Below, piece by piece: positions 28,343 through 38,346 of a DNA stretch of 64,000 nucleotides (its first letter is position 1; each line of letters starts with the position of its first letter). This stretch comes from Gammaproteobacteria bacterium. GTDB taxonomy: Bacteria; Pseudomonadota; Gammaproteobacteria; GRL18. The stretch is taken from the NCBI GenBank assembly GCA_016744995.1, contig JADGDG010000001.1, positions 536,011 through 600,010 of the forward strand. Reading direction: 5' to 3'. The notes beneath the pieces are model-generated. The model saw nothing but the letters and a program-made list of their open reading frames with translations. It ran no database searches and was not told the DNA's origin. The translations under genes and the position numbers were made by a program.

Positions 28343-28378
28343 AATAAAACAATATCATGAGCTTATATTGTTTTTATT
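28343..28378. promoter_or_regulatory. AT-rich inverted repeat upstream of the TonB receptor
   Basis: AATAAAACAATAT (28343-28355) pairs with ATATTGTTTTTATT (28365-28378) with one bulged base and a 9-base loop. It lies in the 300-bp divergent region between the receptor and the cytochrome gene, where an operator or RNA hairpin is plausible. It does not match a Fur box. The rest of 28269-28568 shows nothing else clear. Confidence 0.4.
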
Positions 28379-28568
28379 CAATACATTAAAGAGTAGCAGA
28401 AGCATTTCAAAATGGTAGTTTTTTTGTAACTAATCTCGCATAAAATTGACTATTAAAGAATAGTTATTCACTTGACCTGTAAAGCTTTTAATCAAGGCAT
28501 CGTGTTCAGAGATAGACAATGCACCCAAAAACGTCCATTATTAATAAAGACCAGACAAAGGATAAATT

Positions 28569-29156
28569 ATGTTTCAATTTTTTTTGATTTTTATATTAGT
28601 TATTTGTATCAATCCCCTACATGCTTCTGAAGAACTTGCCTTACCAATCGTGCAGGATAAATGTCAGCATTGCCATGGCCTTGAAGGTGAGGCATCTAAT
28701 ATACTTTATCCCCGCCTGGCAGGACAGCATAAAAAATATATTGTCAAACAACTGCATGACTTTCGTAGTGGCAGGCGTGAAGGTACAATGAATGACATGG
28801 CAAAAGGTTTAACTGACCCTGAAATTGCTGCACTGGCTGACTATTTCAGCAGTAAACCAACCCTGAAGCATCGTGTCCGAAATAAAGAACTTGCTCAGGT
28901 CGGCTGGTATATTTTTCATCGTGGTAATGAATATTCCGGCGTCCCTGCCTGTGCTTCCTGCCATGGTGAAAATGGCGAAGGTTCCGATAAACTCCCTCGA
29001 CTTGCAGGCCAACATAAACGTTATGTTATTGATCAGTTAATGGAGTTTAATAATCGCAAAAGAAACAATGATAACGCCATTATGCATTCTATTGCGGAAA
29101 AACTGACAGAGCTGGAAATCCAGGCAGTCTCGAATTATGTGAGTGGATTAGAATAG
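28569..29156 (+). CDS. Cytochrome c4-type dihaem protein
   Basis: A 195-residue protein with a signal peptide (about 1-20) and two haem-binding motifs, CQHCH (about 33-37) and CASCH (about 133-137). Each is followed by the repeated LPRLAGQHKRYV-type segment and a methionine-ligand candidate in a TMNDMAKG or IMHSIAEK context. Duplicated domains of about 90 residues are typical of cytochrome c4, a periplasmic electron carrier to cbb3-type oxidases. ATG is preceded by AAAGGA. Single gene. Confidence 0.88.
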   Translation: MFQFFLIFILVICINPLHASEELALPIVQDKCQHCHGLEGEASNILYPRLAGQHKKYIVKQLHDFRSGRREGTMNDMAKGLTDPEIAALADYFSSKPTLKHRVRNKELAQVGWYIFHRGNEYSGVPACASCHGENGEGSDKLPRLAGQHKRYVIDQLMEFNNRKRNNDNAIMHSIAEKLTELEIQAVSNYVSGLE

Positions 29157-29195
29157 TGATGGCGTTCGAATAAGTGCATATAAAACACTCTTTAA

Positions 29196-32100
29196 TTATG
29201 TCCCCAGAGGATTTAATAAATCCATTAACTCTTCCTGAGAAAACTGCAAGCCTTTTTTAGCAGGTGCATTTTTACTGGCATCAGTGGATTTTTTATCCTG
29301 ATACAATGCATCAGCGAGTTTCTGCTTTGCATTTTGCATCTGCAGAATTTTTTCTTCAACAGTTTCTTCAGTAAGCAGTTTGTAGACAAAAACAGGTTTA
29401 TCCTGACCTATTCGATAGGCTCTGTCAGTTGCCTGCCGCTCAACCGCCGGGTTCCACCAGGGATCATAATGAATAACAGTATCTGCTGCAGTGAGATTAA
29501 GTCCAACACCACCGGCTTTAAGGCTGATTAAAAATACCTCGGCATCACCTTCCTGGAAGGATTGAATCACTTCATCCCGATTTCGAGTCTGCCCGGTTAA
29601 CTTGCTATAGGTGATTTTGCATTTGATTAAGGCTTCTTCAATAAAACCCAGCATTTTAACAAATTGAGAGAATATTATTATTTTTCGGCCTTCTTCAACC
29701 ATCTCAGGTACCATTTCCATGAGCATGTCCAGCTTAGCAGATTCATGCACATCTTTGGCACTGCTTAAAGATAATAACCTTGGATCACAGCAGGTCTGAC
29801 GTAGTTTTAACAAGGCATCCAGAATCATTATCTGACTCCGTGCCAGACCTTTTTTACTGATTTCTTCACGGACTTTTTCATCCATTGCCAGGCGCACGGT
29901 TTCATATAAATCTCGTTGTTTGCCTGACAATGGAATGGTGCGGATCATTTCAGTTTTTTCTGGCAACTCAGTTGCCACCATTTCTTTGGTTCGACGCAGC
30001 ATAAAGGGTTTAATCCGCTGATGTAACTGCTGCTGTCGATCAGTGTCACCCTGCTTTTCTATCGGGTTGCGAAATAATCGATTAAAACGATCTTGAGTAC
30101 CGAGAAATCCCGGCATAAGAAAATGAAATAATGACCATAGTTCGCCCAGATGGTTTTCCATGGGTGTGCCAGTCATACACAGACGATGTTTTGCTTTGAG
30201 CTTAAAAATAACCTGGGATGTTTTTGAGCGGGCATTTTTTATATTTTGTGATTCATCAAGGATCACAAAATTATAATTTTGCTCACTATGGAATTCTTTA
30301 TCCCGCAACATCAGCGCATAGGTTGTTAATATAACATCATAATTTTCTACTTCAGTAAACCGGGCTTTTCGATCCGGGCCATGTAATAACAATACCTTTA
30401 AATCCGGTGTAAATCGTTTTGCCTCACGTTTCCAGTTTCCCATAAGGCTGGTTGGTGCCACTACCAGTGATGGAAAAACAGGTTCTGATTTTTTTTCATA
30501 AAGCAAATGTGCCAGTGCCTGAACTGTTTTTCCCAGACCCATATCATCGGCAAGAATGCCGTTAAACTGATATTCACGCATGAATTGCAGCCAGTTTAAA
30601 CCATGCTGTTGATAATCTCTTAGTTCGGTTTGCAAACCTCCAGGGGGCTCGACAGTTTCAATCCCTTTGAAGTTCTGAATTTTTTTACTTAGCGCCTGTA
30701 ACTGCTCTGCCCCTTTCCATTTTAATGTGGGATCATTCAGTAACTCTCTTAACTGCAGCCCCTGATGCTTGCTGAACTCCAGGTTACCTGAATCATTAAG
30801 AGCGTTCTTATCATAAAGTTCAACCAGGATATCAAAGATCCCCATAATTCTCGATGAAGGCAATTTAACCCAACGAGGATTATTTTCATCTTCAGAAACG
30901 GGTAAGATAATATGTTCCCGCAAGAGGATCCTTTCACGCATTTGTGCAGGATCATTTTCTAATGCCAGAAGCTCTACCAGAGAGGGTAACAAGTTAATGG
31001 TCTGACCATTTAGTTCAATACCCAGACTGATCTCAAACCATTCCTGATTGTCATTTTCTTCCAGTTCACCATACCACTCATCTGCTTCCTCAATCTGCAT
31101 ATGGAAACTCTCATCAAAGTCAAACTTCCAGCCTTGCTCTTTGAGCTTTGGGATAACATCAAATTGAAAATCATGCCAGTGCCATAAAGTTGCCGTGGCT
31201 GATTCAGATAAAATGGTTTGATCAAGTCGATTAAGATTTTTCAGATCATCTTTTGAAGCAATATCATAAACAGAGGTGAAATGATTTTTTTGTAATGTTA
31301 ATAAGCAGTCTTGTTCAAATATCTGATCACGGTTAACCTGATATTGCTGCCCATCCTTTATAAATCGGTAAGTCCGGCTGGATTTTTCAGGTCGTATTAA
31401 GTGGCCGCCATAGTTAAATCTCAAACTCAGCAAATGTACTCTACGCTGATCATGTTCTAATCCCAGAGAATGCATATAAACATCAGCCGTTGGTATTTCT
31501 TCAATGGTGATGGTTTTACTTGCCATGTCAGCCGGCATTGGCACATTATTTTCCGGCCATGCCTGCAGTAACTGTTCACTGACCTGCATTGCCATTGCTT
31601 GTGGGACAGGGGGGGCATTTAATATTTGATAAACCTGGCAGGCATCAAGATCACTATGCTGTGCCAGACCAATCTGGTTTGTCAGAGTATCAATATAATA
31701 AAAGTTATGCAGACGAAATAACTCTTGTGCTTCAGGTGAGGTGTTGGCAATAATCTGATATTTGTCATCAACCTGATGCCACTTCATTTCAAAAAAACGT
31801 GAACCTCCCGCTTGCAGAGGCTGGTTCAATTCCTGGGTCTGCCAAAAACAACGTTTTGTTTTCAGCAGCTTTTCTAAAGTCAGCTCACCAATATCACCTT
31901 TAAGTGCATAGGTATTTTGTCGGTAAAAAATTCCCCGGCCTGTCATACTGTATAATAAGCCTGAAATTTCAACATCCTGTTCATTGTGTTCAAAATTCAG
32001 ATGTGCAGTGTAGCCGTCAACCATATCTTCCAGACTCTGAGCACGCCCTTTACCAAAACCTCCCTTTTTCAAACGTCTTGCCACAATCGTGACAATCTCC

Positions 32101-32636
32101 ATATCCTGGCCATCCTCTGTCGGCTGTATTAAATAAAGCAGGACATTATTATAATTTGGTTTTGTTATAGAATCATCTGAACCAGGAAGGGCATGATCCA
32201 AGCCATCTGAACGATCTGATTTAAGGCTGTTAAGCCATTGCTCTACATTCAATTCAGCCTGACGCTCACCATCAAGGCTTTCAAGCTGGCCTTTTTCATT
32301 AATCGCCTGAGCATTGATTCGTGCAAATTCGAACAGTGTTGCAACGGCGTGTTTGCAACGAAAACCAACTGGACAATCACATTCACCAATCACACTGGTG
32401 TGATTTTTAGTCACTTTAATCGTCACAACAATACTATAAGCATAATTTAGACTGCCAAAAACATCCGCATGAATTCTGACATCTTTGCCGGTAACCGATT
32501 CTATCTCGGTAATTTCAACCCGATCACTCTCGAAGTAGTCGATACCTCGCTGCAGAGTTGCCTGACTAAAGGAATTTTCTATGATTATTTCTGAGATGCC
32601 AGCCTGAGCCAGCATCTGAAGGTACTCGTCATTCAT
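29196..32636 (-). CDS. SNF2-family helicase with SWIM zinc finger
   Basis: A 1146-residue protein. Near the N-terminus is a SWIM zinc finger (CDCPVGFRCKHAV, about 86-98). A long middle region of bacterial SNF2-associated type precedes the two-lobed SNF2 ATPase. Motif I is DDMGLGKT near 696, the DEAH-like motif is DESQN near 791, LTGTPMENHLGELWSL follows, and motifs V-VI are LKAGGVGLNLTAADTVIHYDPWWNP and QATDRAYRIGQ. It is probably an ATP-dependent DNA translocase that remodels protein-DNA or polymerase complexes; the precise role in bacteria is unsettled. It is 14 bp downstream of the thioredoxin-like gene, so the two may be co-transcribed. Confidence 0.9.
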   Translation of the reverse strand: MNDEYLQMLAQAGISEIIIENSFSQATLQRGIDYFESDRVEITEIESVTGKDVRIHADVFGSLNYAYSIVVTIKVTKNHTSVIGECDCPVGFRCKHAVATLFEFARINAQAINEKGQLESLDGERQAELNVEQWLNSLKSDRSDGLDHALPGSDDSITKPNYNNVLLYLIQPTEDGQDMEIVTIVARRLKKGGFGKGRAQSLEDMVDGYTAHLNFEHNEQDVEISGLLYSMTGRGIFYRQNTYALKGDIGELTLEKLLKTKRCFWQTQELNQPLQAGGSRFFEMKWHQVDDKYQIIANTSPEAQELFRLHNFYYIDTLTNQIGLAQHSDLDACQVYQILNAPPVPQAMAMQVSEQLLQAWPENNVPMPADMASKTITIEEIPTADVYMHSLGLEHDQRRVHLLSLRFNYGGHLIRPEKSSRTYRFIKDGQQYQVNRDQIFEQDCLLTLQKNHFTSVYDIASKDDLKNLNRLDQTILSESATATLWHWHDFQFDVIPKLKEQGWKFDFDESFHMQIEEADEWYGELEENDNQEWFEISLGIELNGQTINLLPSLVELLALENDPAQMRERILLREHIILPVSEDENNPRWVKLPSSRIMGIFDILVELYDKNALNDSGNLEFSKHQGLQLRELLNDPTLKWKGAEQLQALSKKIQNFKGIETVEPPGGLQTELRDYQQHGLNWLQFMREYQFNGILADDMGLGKTVQALAHLLYEKKSEPVFPSLVVAPTSLMGNWKREAKRFTPDLKVLLLHGPDRKARFTEVENYDVILTTYALMLRDKEFHSEQNYNFVILDESQNIKNARSKTSQVIFKLKAKHRLCMTGTPMENHLGELWSLFHFLMPGFLGTQDRFNRLFRNPIEKQGDTDRQQQLHQRIKPFMLRRTKEMVATELPEKTEMIRTIPLSGKQRDLYETVRLAMDEKVREEISKKGLARSQIMILDALLKLRQTCCDPRLLSLSSAKDVHESAKLDMLMEMVPEMVEEGRKIIIFSQFVKMLGFIEEALIKCKITYSKLTGQTRNRDEVIQSFQEGDAEVFLISLKAGGVGLNLTAADTVIHYDPWWNPAVERQATDRAYRIGQDKPVFVYKLLTEETVEEKILQMQNAKQKLADALYQDKKSTDASKNAPAKKGLQFSQEELMDLLNPLGT

Positions 32637-32650
32637 AAAAGGATCAACAC

Positions 32651-33745
32651 TTAATTACTACTTCCCTGGGGTGTATCACCCATTTTATCGGCATCTGCTG
32701 CCACATGCGGCGGTAATTTTTTACCCCCAAAAATACTGTCAAATCGCCAGCTCATAAAATCCGGTGTGGTAACATAGGTTTTTTTTACAATAAACTCTAA
32801 GACACTTTTTAAGCGATAAACATGGGCAACTGAATCAATTCGTATGATTTCATGTCCTCTCTCATCAAAAGCGATGAGTGTCGGAGCATAAAACAAATTA
32901 AGTTTCGCTGCCCATTGTTTTGCTGTCATGCGCAAACCTTCGGGTGTGATCACTGGTGTATCAGAATTCATATCCAACTGAACAATTTCAAAGTGACTGA
33001 GCAATTTTTTTGTTTCTTCAAATTCCAGTGGTTCTGAGTGAAGCACATCACAAGCGTGACAATCCTGTTGTTCAAAAAAGACCAGAAGCGGTTCCTGTGC
33101 ACGAAAACGACTGCGATCCAGTGCATAGGGCGGCGGCATAAAAAAATCTTCGGCATTCATATCAGAAATCTCAAACTTGGGAGGCGGATTAGCTCTGAAC
33201 ATATAATCTCGAAACGATTCCTCCTTGTAATAACCTCTCTCTACATACTCCATTGCAGCACGAAATTTATAAGGCGGGTAAAAGCCACGCAGCATCAGTG
33301 CTTTTTGTCCCTGAGCATTATAAAAAATTAATGACGGGGTAAAGTTGGCATTTTCCCGAAGTGCAAATTCACGTTCAGTCATAACCTGACCATCCAGAGT
33401 CACCACCTCATTACTGCCCCAGATATTAATGGGGATCACATCAAAATTTTGTCTTGTATAGGTTTCAATATCTTTCTGACCAAAATCTTTATCAATGAGA
33501 GCCTGACAATAAGCGCAGTGTTTTTGACCAAAGTAAACAATTATCCCTTTTTTACCTGCATCGACGGCTTCCTGAATATCATCTGACAATTCTAAAAAGC
33601 TATTCTTAAACCAGTCCGGATAAATAATTTCAGGGATGACAGGTTGATCATTAAAACCATTCTCCCAGTCGTCATCCCAATTATCGTCTGCGGCAAAAAG
33701 ACTCTGGCAGCAGACACACATTAAAAATATTATAATTTTATGCAT
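32651..33745 (-). CDS. Periplasmic double-thioredoxin-domain protein
   Basis: A 364-residue protein with a signal peptide (about 1-19). Two successive thioredoxin-like domains have redox motifs CAYC (about 79-82) and CHAC (about 229-232), each followed by the cis-Pro region (FTPSLIFY and YAPTLIAFD). It resembles SoxW/thioredoxin-like thiol proteins acting in the periplasm, possibly to reduce disulfides. The duplicated form with acidic N- and C-terminal tails is less usual. It precedes the SNF2 gene by 14 bp. Confidence 0.8.
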   Translation of the reverse strand: MHKIIIFLMCVCCQSLFAADDNWDDDWENGFNDQPVIPEIIYPDWFKNSFLELSDDIQEAVDAGKKGIIVYFGQKHCAYCQALIDKDFGQKDIETYTRQNFDVIPINIWGSNEVVTLDGQVMTEREFALRENANFTPSLIFYNAQGQKALMLRGFYPPYKFRAAMEYVERGYYKEESFRDYMFRANPPPKFEISDMNAEDFFMPPPYALDRSRFRAQEPLLVFFEQQDCHACDVLHSEPLEFEETKKLLSHFEIVQLDMNSDTPVITPEGLRMTAKQWAAKLNLFYAPTLIAFDERGHEIIRIDSVAHVYRLKSVLEFIVKKTYVTTPDFMSWRFDSIFGGKKLPPHVAADADKMGDTPQGSSN

Positions 33746-33762
33746 TAAGATTTACCCTCTAG

Positions 33763-33799
33763 AGCACATTCAGGCAGATAAATCGCCGCTCAATGTGCT
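33763..33799. repeat. Inverted repeat upstream of the thioredoxin-like and GGDEF-EAL genes
   Basis: AGCACATT (33763-33770) and AATGTGCT (33792-33799) are perfectly complementary around a 21-bp loop, in the divergent region between the genes at 33745 and 33928. Possibly an operator; no T tract. Confidence 0.35.
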
Positions 33800-33927
33800 G
33801 CTCCCCCCCTGATTATTCGAAAACTCATCTATTATAGAACAAATTAACAACGATGTGATGCACTAACTTGATATTCTTCAAGCTCTCGGCGATACTTAAT
33901 TAAATGTAACAAAAAGAATAAGATATC

Positions 33928-35946
33928 ATGGAATACAGCTCAGAATTACTGGCAAAAAAACAAACGCAGTACCTGTATCAGTCTACAAATTTGTCAGTCA
34001 TGAGTCTTTTTTTTGCTATTTCGATGACTTTATACTTATTCTGGGATCTGCTGCAGATTAGAGAACAATTAATACACTGGTATATTACCAATTTTTTTAT
34101 ACTGTCATTACGAGTTATTCTCTCTATTTTTTATCAGCGCTCAAAAACCACTCACAATCCGCATGCCTGGTCCTATTTATTTGTTTTTGGTGCCTGCCTT
34201 AACGGCACCCTCATCAGTCTGATTATTTTTCTTGCACCAGAAAATCAGAACTACTACTACACCTATGTCTTGCTGCTGCTGGGCACTATGTCTATTGCTT
34301 CTATTGCATCACTTGGGATCCTCAAACGAGCTTTTATTACTTATCTTGCCTCATTAACCCTGCCGCTTATTATTTTTTTTCTCACCCATAGCAACGAATT
34401 ACATTCATTTCATTTTTATGGTTATTTAATTATTTTTCTTTTCGCCAGCAGTGCCATGATACACATCAATAAGAGCCTGCTGTCTGCCTTCACTATGGAA
34501 ATTGAGAATGCCGAACTCAAACAAAAATTGACCATTGAAACAGATGAGAGGATCCATGCTGAATATAAATTACGAGATAAGGCACTGGAATTACAAAGCC
34601 TCAATGAAAATCTGGAAGACACTGTTAATAAAAAAACATCTGAACTTGAAACTCTGGCATTTTATGACACTCTGACCCAATTACCCAATCGTCACCACTT
34701 TTATGATTATCTGGCACGAACTTTATCCAGAAATAAAATTACTCGGGAGTCTTTTGCTTTATTTTTTATTGATCTCGATGAATTTAAAACTATTAATGAC
34801 ACTTTAGGACATGATTTTGGTGATGCATTGTTAAAAAAAGTAGGCTCACGATTACGTGACTACACCCGTGTTGATGACTTTGTTGCCCGTATCAGCGGCG
34901 ATGAATTTATTGTTATTCTAAAAGGTAATCTGAACGAAAGTCAGATCGCAGAAATCGCTAATAATATCGTCAAAGCCATCGCACAGCCCTACACTTTCTC
35001 AGGCTCTCAAACCTTTATCAGCTGCAGCCTGGGAATTTCACTTTACCCAAATGACGGTGAAACGAGCAATACACTGATTAAATATTCAGATCTCGCCATG
35101 TATGCAGCCAAAGAAAGTGGTAAAAATTCTTTCCGCTTTTACAATAATGAACTTTATGAGAAAAAAGCAAAAAAGTTTATTTTAGCTACAGCACTTAAAA
35201 CCGCTATCACAAAAAATGAGCTCTACCTGGTATATCAACCTCAGGTTTCCACTAAAAATGGCAAAGTGTCCAGCATAGAAGTGTTATTACGTTGGAACAG
35301 CCCTAAATTTGGCCTGGTTCCTGTGGAAAAATTTATTTCAGTTGCAGAAGAAACCAATCAAATTGTTGAGTTAGAGGATTTTGTACTCAAAACTGCTTTG
35401 ACACAGGTTAAATTCTGGAATGAACAAACACGGGAAAAATTTCGTATCGCAGTTAATATTTCAGCTCTTCATTTTAAGCATAAAAAATTCGTCGATCAAA
35501 TTAAATCAATACTCACCAAAACAAATTTCGATCCCAGATATCTAGAGTTGGAACTTACTGAATCTGCACTGATGCATGACACTCAGGAGGGCATTGATAA
35601 ACTGGCCTATCTGAAATCATTCGGGATTAAAATAAGCATTGATGATTTTGGCACTGGCTACTCTTCCATGAGTTACCTCAAACAACTCCCTGTTGATGCC
35701 TTAAAAATTGATAAAAGTTTTATTGACGGCATCCCGGAGGATCACAATAATAATGCCATCACCCGAGCAATTATTGTGCTGGCCAATCAATTTCATCTGG
35801 AAACCATTGCCGAAGGAGTTGAAGATGAAGAGCAGTTGAAATTTTTAAAAGCAGCAGGCTGTCATCTAATTCAGGGATACTATTATTACCGCCCCCTGAC
35901 TGCAGAGCGTTTTGAAAAAGAATTTAAACTAAAGTCATTGGATTAA
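33928..35946 (+). CDS. Membrane-bound GGDEF-EAL protein
   Basis: A 672-residue protein. Residues 20-190 hold five to six transmembrane helices forming an integral membrane sensor without a large periplasmic loop (MASE-like). A coiled coil (about 190-235) leads to GGDEF (about 240-400; active site SGDEF, a tolerated variant, with RVDD I-site five residues earlier) and EAL (about 415-660; EVLLRW, ELTESALM and IDDFGTGYSSMSYLK intact). It may be bifunctional in c-di-GMP turnover. It lies 79 bp before the RpoN-regulated gene at 36026. Confidence 0.88.
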   Translation: MEYSSELLAKKQTQYLYQSTNLSVMSLFFAISMTLYLFWDLLQIREQLIHWYITNFFILSLRVILSIFYQRSKTTHNPHAWSYLFVFGACLNGTLISLIIFLAPENQNYYYTYVLLLLGTMSIASIASLGILKRAFITYLASLTLPLIIFFLTHSNELHSFHFYGYLIIFLFASSAMIHINKSLLSAFTMEIENAELKQKLTIETDERIHAEYKLRDKALELQSLNENLEDTVNKKTSELETLAFYDTLTQLPNRHHFYDYLARTLSRNKITRESFALFFIDLDEFKTINDTLGHDFGDALLKKVGSRLRDYTRVDDFVARISGDEFIVILKGNLNESQIAEIANNIVKAIAQPYTFSGSQTFISCSLGISLYPNDGETSNTLIKYSDLAMYAAKESGKNSFRFYNNELYEKKAKKFILATALKTAITKNELYLVYQPQVSTKNGKVSSIEVLLRWNSPKFGLVPVEKFISVAEETNQIVELEDFVLKTALTQVKFWNEQTREKFRIAVNISALHFKHKKFVDQIKSILTKTNFDPRYLELELTESALMHDTQEGIDKLAYLKSFGIKISIDDFGTGYSSMSYLKQLPVDALKIDKSFIDGIPEDHNNNAITRAIIVLANQFHLETIAEGVEDEEQLKFLKAAGCHLIQGYYYYRPLTAERFEKEFKLKSLD

Positions 35947-35960
35947 ACTTCTTATTTTTT

Positions 35961-35974
35961 GGCATATTTCATGC
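35961..35974 (+). promoter_or_regulatory. Sigma-54 promoter of the NlpC/P60-like gene
   Basis: TTGGCATATTTCATGCTT has GG at 35961-35962, exactly 10 bp, then GC at 35973-35974. The predicted transcript starts near 35986, with a 40-base leader to ATG 36026. The -24 element is good; the -12 element (ATGCT) is slightly off consensus. Confidence 0.65.
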
Positions 35975-36025
35975 TTCTTTATATACGAAAGCTCATTTAA
36001 CGAGCCCGATATAAAGAGAACTATC

Positions 36026-37348
36026 ATGCTAATTGCAGATACAAATAAACAGCCTGTTTCTATTGAGAAAAGCCACAAAACACCTTCTAAAACAATAACT
36101 TCAGCCTCAGCCTCTGAAGCTAATAGCGCATTTAATTTTTCCAGTATACTTAAAAACCAGACTAATATTAGTGCACAGGTCAGTCAAAAAATCGACACCA
36201 TGTCCATAAGTCCAAAGATTAACGAACAGGCAATTCAGCCAACAACTTCCGCTGTTTCTGATACCATGACACTGGGAAGCTTATCCAGTAAGAATACAAC
36301 CGTAGCACAATTACTATTGAACAATCCGGAATTAAAAGCAAAGACCTGGGCTATAATCCATGATCCGGTCAATCGTAACAAAGCATTCAATCAAATCGCT
36401 ACTGGAAAAACTATTTATTACAACCCAAAAACTCAGGAGCTGCATTGGTCCGACTCTAACAATACCCGATTCACCAATCATGCTTTGATGGACAACACTC
36501 TTGCAGTGAGATCAACCATTCAGGCAAAACAATTTTCCTCTTCTGAAACAGGAGATAAGGTTGTTTTAGGGCAAATAAATCAGACTAATCCAACTATTTC
36601 AAATTTGCTCTCCCAGAAAAGTGATTATAAAACACAGCGTTGGACAATCATTCACTCTGAGGTGAACAAAAATAAAGAATTTACCAAAATTCCCACTGAC
36701 ACAACCATTTATATTGACAAAAAAACTAAAGAGCTTTCCTGGAAACACAGCTCTCAAAACAACATTGCAGAGCAGAACAATAAGAAAAACATTTTAGCTC
36801 AAAAGCTGGATGATGCCGTTAAACCCTTTATGGGCACTGAATACAAAAATCTGGATTGTTATACGCTGGTCGTTAATGGCCTGGAAAATATGGGTATTCG
36901 CTATAGGGGGAAAGGCAGTATTAGTTCACAACTGCTGCAGAGAGCTCAATTAGACGGTCGCTCCAGCCATGCTTATTTTACTGGTGAAGGGCTGACTGAA
37001 GCTCTGGGTAATAAAGTTTACACCAAAGCAATTACTCAAATTGATAATATTTCTCAGCAAAGCCAGTCAGTTTTTCAAGAAATGAAAAGCTTGATGCAAA
37101 AAGGTGACATTTTATCCTTTTCACTGGAAACCAGAGGTCATACAGGCATTATTTCACACAACAAGGAGCAGTGGACCTATATCAATTCAGGACGCATGGA
37201 TCATTCCATTACAAACAATGTTCCAAGACATGGTGTCGGCGAAGAGAGCTTATTAAGCGAAATTAATAACTGGATAAAACTGGCTCAAAAAAACAATGAG
37301 GCTTTAAAAATCACTGTTGGCAGGCTGGATAAACAAAAATTTGCCTGA
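36026..37348 (+). CDS. Two-repeat protein with putative NlpC/P60-like cysteine peptidase domain
   Basis: A 440-residue protein without a signal peptide. A Ser/Thr-rich, low-complexity N-terminus (1-85) precedes two repeats of about 60 residues (about 87-145 and 178-240). Both share a pattern of LLxxxPxxKxxxWxIIHxxxNxNKxF, then TIYxxxKTxELxW, like the LysM-related repeats found near flagellar or cell-wall enzymes. The C-terminal domain (about 265-430) has a candidate catalytic Cys in LDCYTLVVNGL near 278 and His in GHTGII near 371, as in NlpC/P60 or CHAP amidases. Its promoter is sigma-54. Absence of a signal peptide suggests export by the flagellar or another dedicated apparatus, or a cytoplasmic role. 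The assignment is inference. Confidence 0.55.
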   Translation: MLIADTNKQPVSIEKSHKTPSKTITSASASEANSAFNFSSILKNQTNISAQVSQKIDTMSISPKINEQAIQPTTSAVSDTMTLGSLSSKNTTVAQLLLNNPELKAKTWAIIHDPVNRNKAFNQIATGKTIYYNPKTQELHWSDSNNTRFTNHALMDNTLAVRSTIQAKQFSSSETGDKVVLGQINQTNPTISNLLSQKSDYKTQRWTIIHSEVNKNKEFTKIPTDTTIYIDKKTKELSWKHSSQNNIAEQNNKKNILAQKLDDAVKPFMGTEYKNLDCYTLVVNGLENMGIRYRGKGSISSQLLQRAQLDGRSSHAYFTGEGLTEALGNKVYTKAITQIDNISQQSQSVFQEMKSLMQKGDILSFSLETRGHTGIISHNKEQWTYINSGRMDHSITNNVPRHGVGEESLLSEINNWIKLAQKNNEALKITVGRLDKQKFA

Positions 37349-37381
37349 AGCCTTAAGCCAGAACAAACAAAAAACCACTCT

Positions 37382-37663
37382 TCAGTTTTTCAGTTCATTC
37401 TCTAAAGCTTTATTAGTTATCTCTTTGTAAAGAGATAAAGCTTTCATAATAATTTCTTTAAGCTGATCATCAGAAATTTTCATATAGTGCTCATTTTTTT
37501 TCGCATCACTAAACACTTCTTCCAGAAACTCCAGTTCATACTTATCCAGTTTATTACCAAGCTCTACTTTTTTCTTAATATCTAATAATCGAGGCAGGCG
37601 CTGTTTTTCAAAGCGCTCCAATAATGCTTCCAGAATGATTTTGTCTTTTATATCGTTACTCAT
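37382..37663 (-). CDS. Small charged helical protein, unknown
   Basis: A 93-residue protein from ATG 37663, which has AGGA 9 bp upstream; a 14-codon extension is possible but lacks a site. It is highly charged and almost wholly helical (DKIILEALLERFEKQRL and DKYELEFLEEVFSDAKKN), with no cysteine or membrane segment. It lies 57 bp downstream of rubrerythrin on the same strand. I do not recognise the family. Co-transcription hints at a link to the oxidative-stress gene, nothing more. Confidence 0.6.
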   Translation of the reverse strand: MSNDIKDKIILEALLERFEKQRLPRLLDIKKKVELGNKLDKYELEFLEEVFSDAKKNEHYMKISDDQLKEIIMKALSLYKEITNKALENELKN

Positions 37664-37720
37664 TTCTTTTCCTAATGTTATGTCTGGAGCATAGGGGCAG
37701 TTCACCCATGCTCCAGAAAA

Positions 37721-38299
37721 TTACCAGTTTTCCCCTAAGAGTTCAAAATGAGCCTGAGGGTGCAGACAGGCTGGACAAAGTTCAGGAGCATCTTCTGACT
37801 CATGCAGGTAGCCGCAATTTCTACAACGCCAGACAACTTTTCCTTCTCGCTTAAATACTTTTCCAGCCTCAAGATTATCAGCCAGATCCTGATAACGTTT
37901 ACCATGCTGTTTTTCTGCAATGGAGATAGCATCAAAAGCATCTGCCACTCTATCAAAACCTTCTTCACGAGCAGTTTTTGCAAAGCCCGGATACATTTCT
38001 GTCCATTCATGTTCCTCACCTGCTGCTGCATCTCTGAGATTATCAAGAGTTGAGTTCAGCTTTCCTGCAGGAAATGTTTCTGTAATTTCTACTTCACCGC
38101 CCTCAAGAAATTTAAAAAAACGTTTGGCATGTTCCTTTTCCTGATTGGCTGTTTCTTCAAAGATGGTTGAAATTTGCACCAGACCTTCTTTTTTTGCAAC
38201 ACCCGCATAATAGGTGTAACGATTTCTGGCCTGTGATTCACCAGCAAAGGCAATTAATAAATTTTTTTCAGTTTGCGTATTTTTAATACTTTTAGTCAT
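37721..38299 (-). CDS. rbr: Rubrerythrin
   Basis: A 192-residue protein. The N-terminal ferritin-like di-iron domain has Glu ligands in AFAGESQARNRY, EETANQEKEHAKR, GEEHEW and the SIAEKQHGKRY helix. The C-terminal rubredoxin-like domain has CxxC pairs, CRNCGY and CPACLH. It reduces hydrogen peroxide in the cytoplasm with electrons through the rubredoxin centre. The length is typical. Together with oxyR/ahpCF at 42.6-46 kb it shows a strong peroxide defence. Confidence 0.93.
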   Translation of the reverse strand: MTKSIKNTQTEKNLLIAFAGESQARNRYTYYAGVAKKEGLVQISTIFEETANQEKEHAKRFFKFLEGGEVEITETFPAGKLNSTLDNLRDAAAGEEHEWTEMYPGFAKTAREEGFDRVADAFDAISIAEKQHGKRYQDLADNLEAGKVFKREGKVVWRCRNCGYLHESEDAPELCPACLHPQAHFELLGENW

Positions 38300-38346
38300 T
38301 TTTTCTCACTCCCATGATTTTCTTATCGTAACTATTTCAGTGTATC

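Noticed and set aside
28446-28470. GAATAGTTATTC palindrome upstream of the cytochrome gene as a MITE end or Fur site
   Set aside because: It lacks the GTAAC and CAGC parts of the MITE terminus and does not fit the Fur consensus; short AT-rich palindromes are common here.
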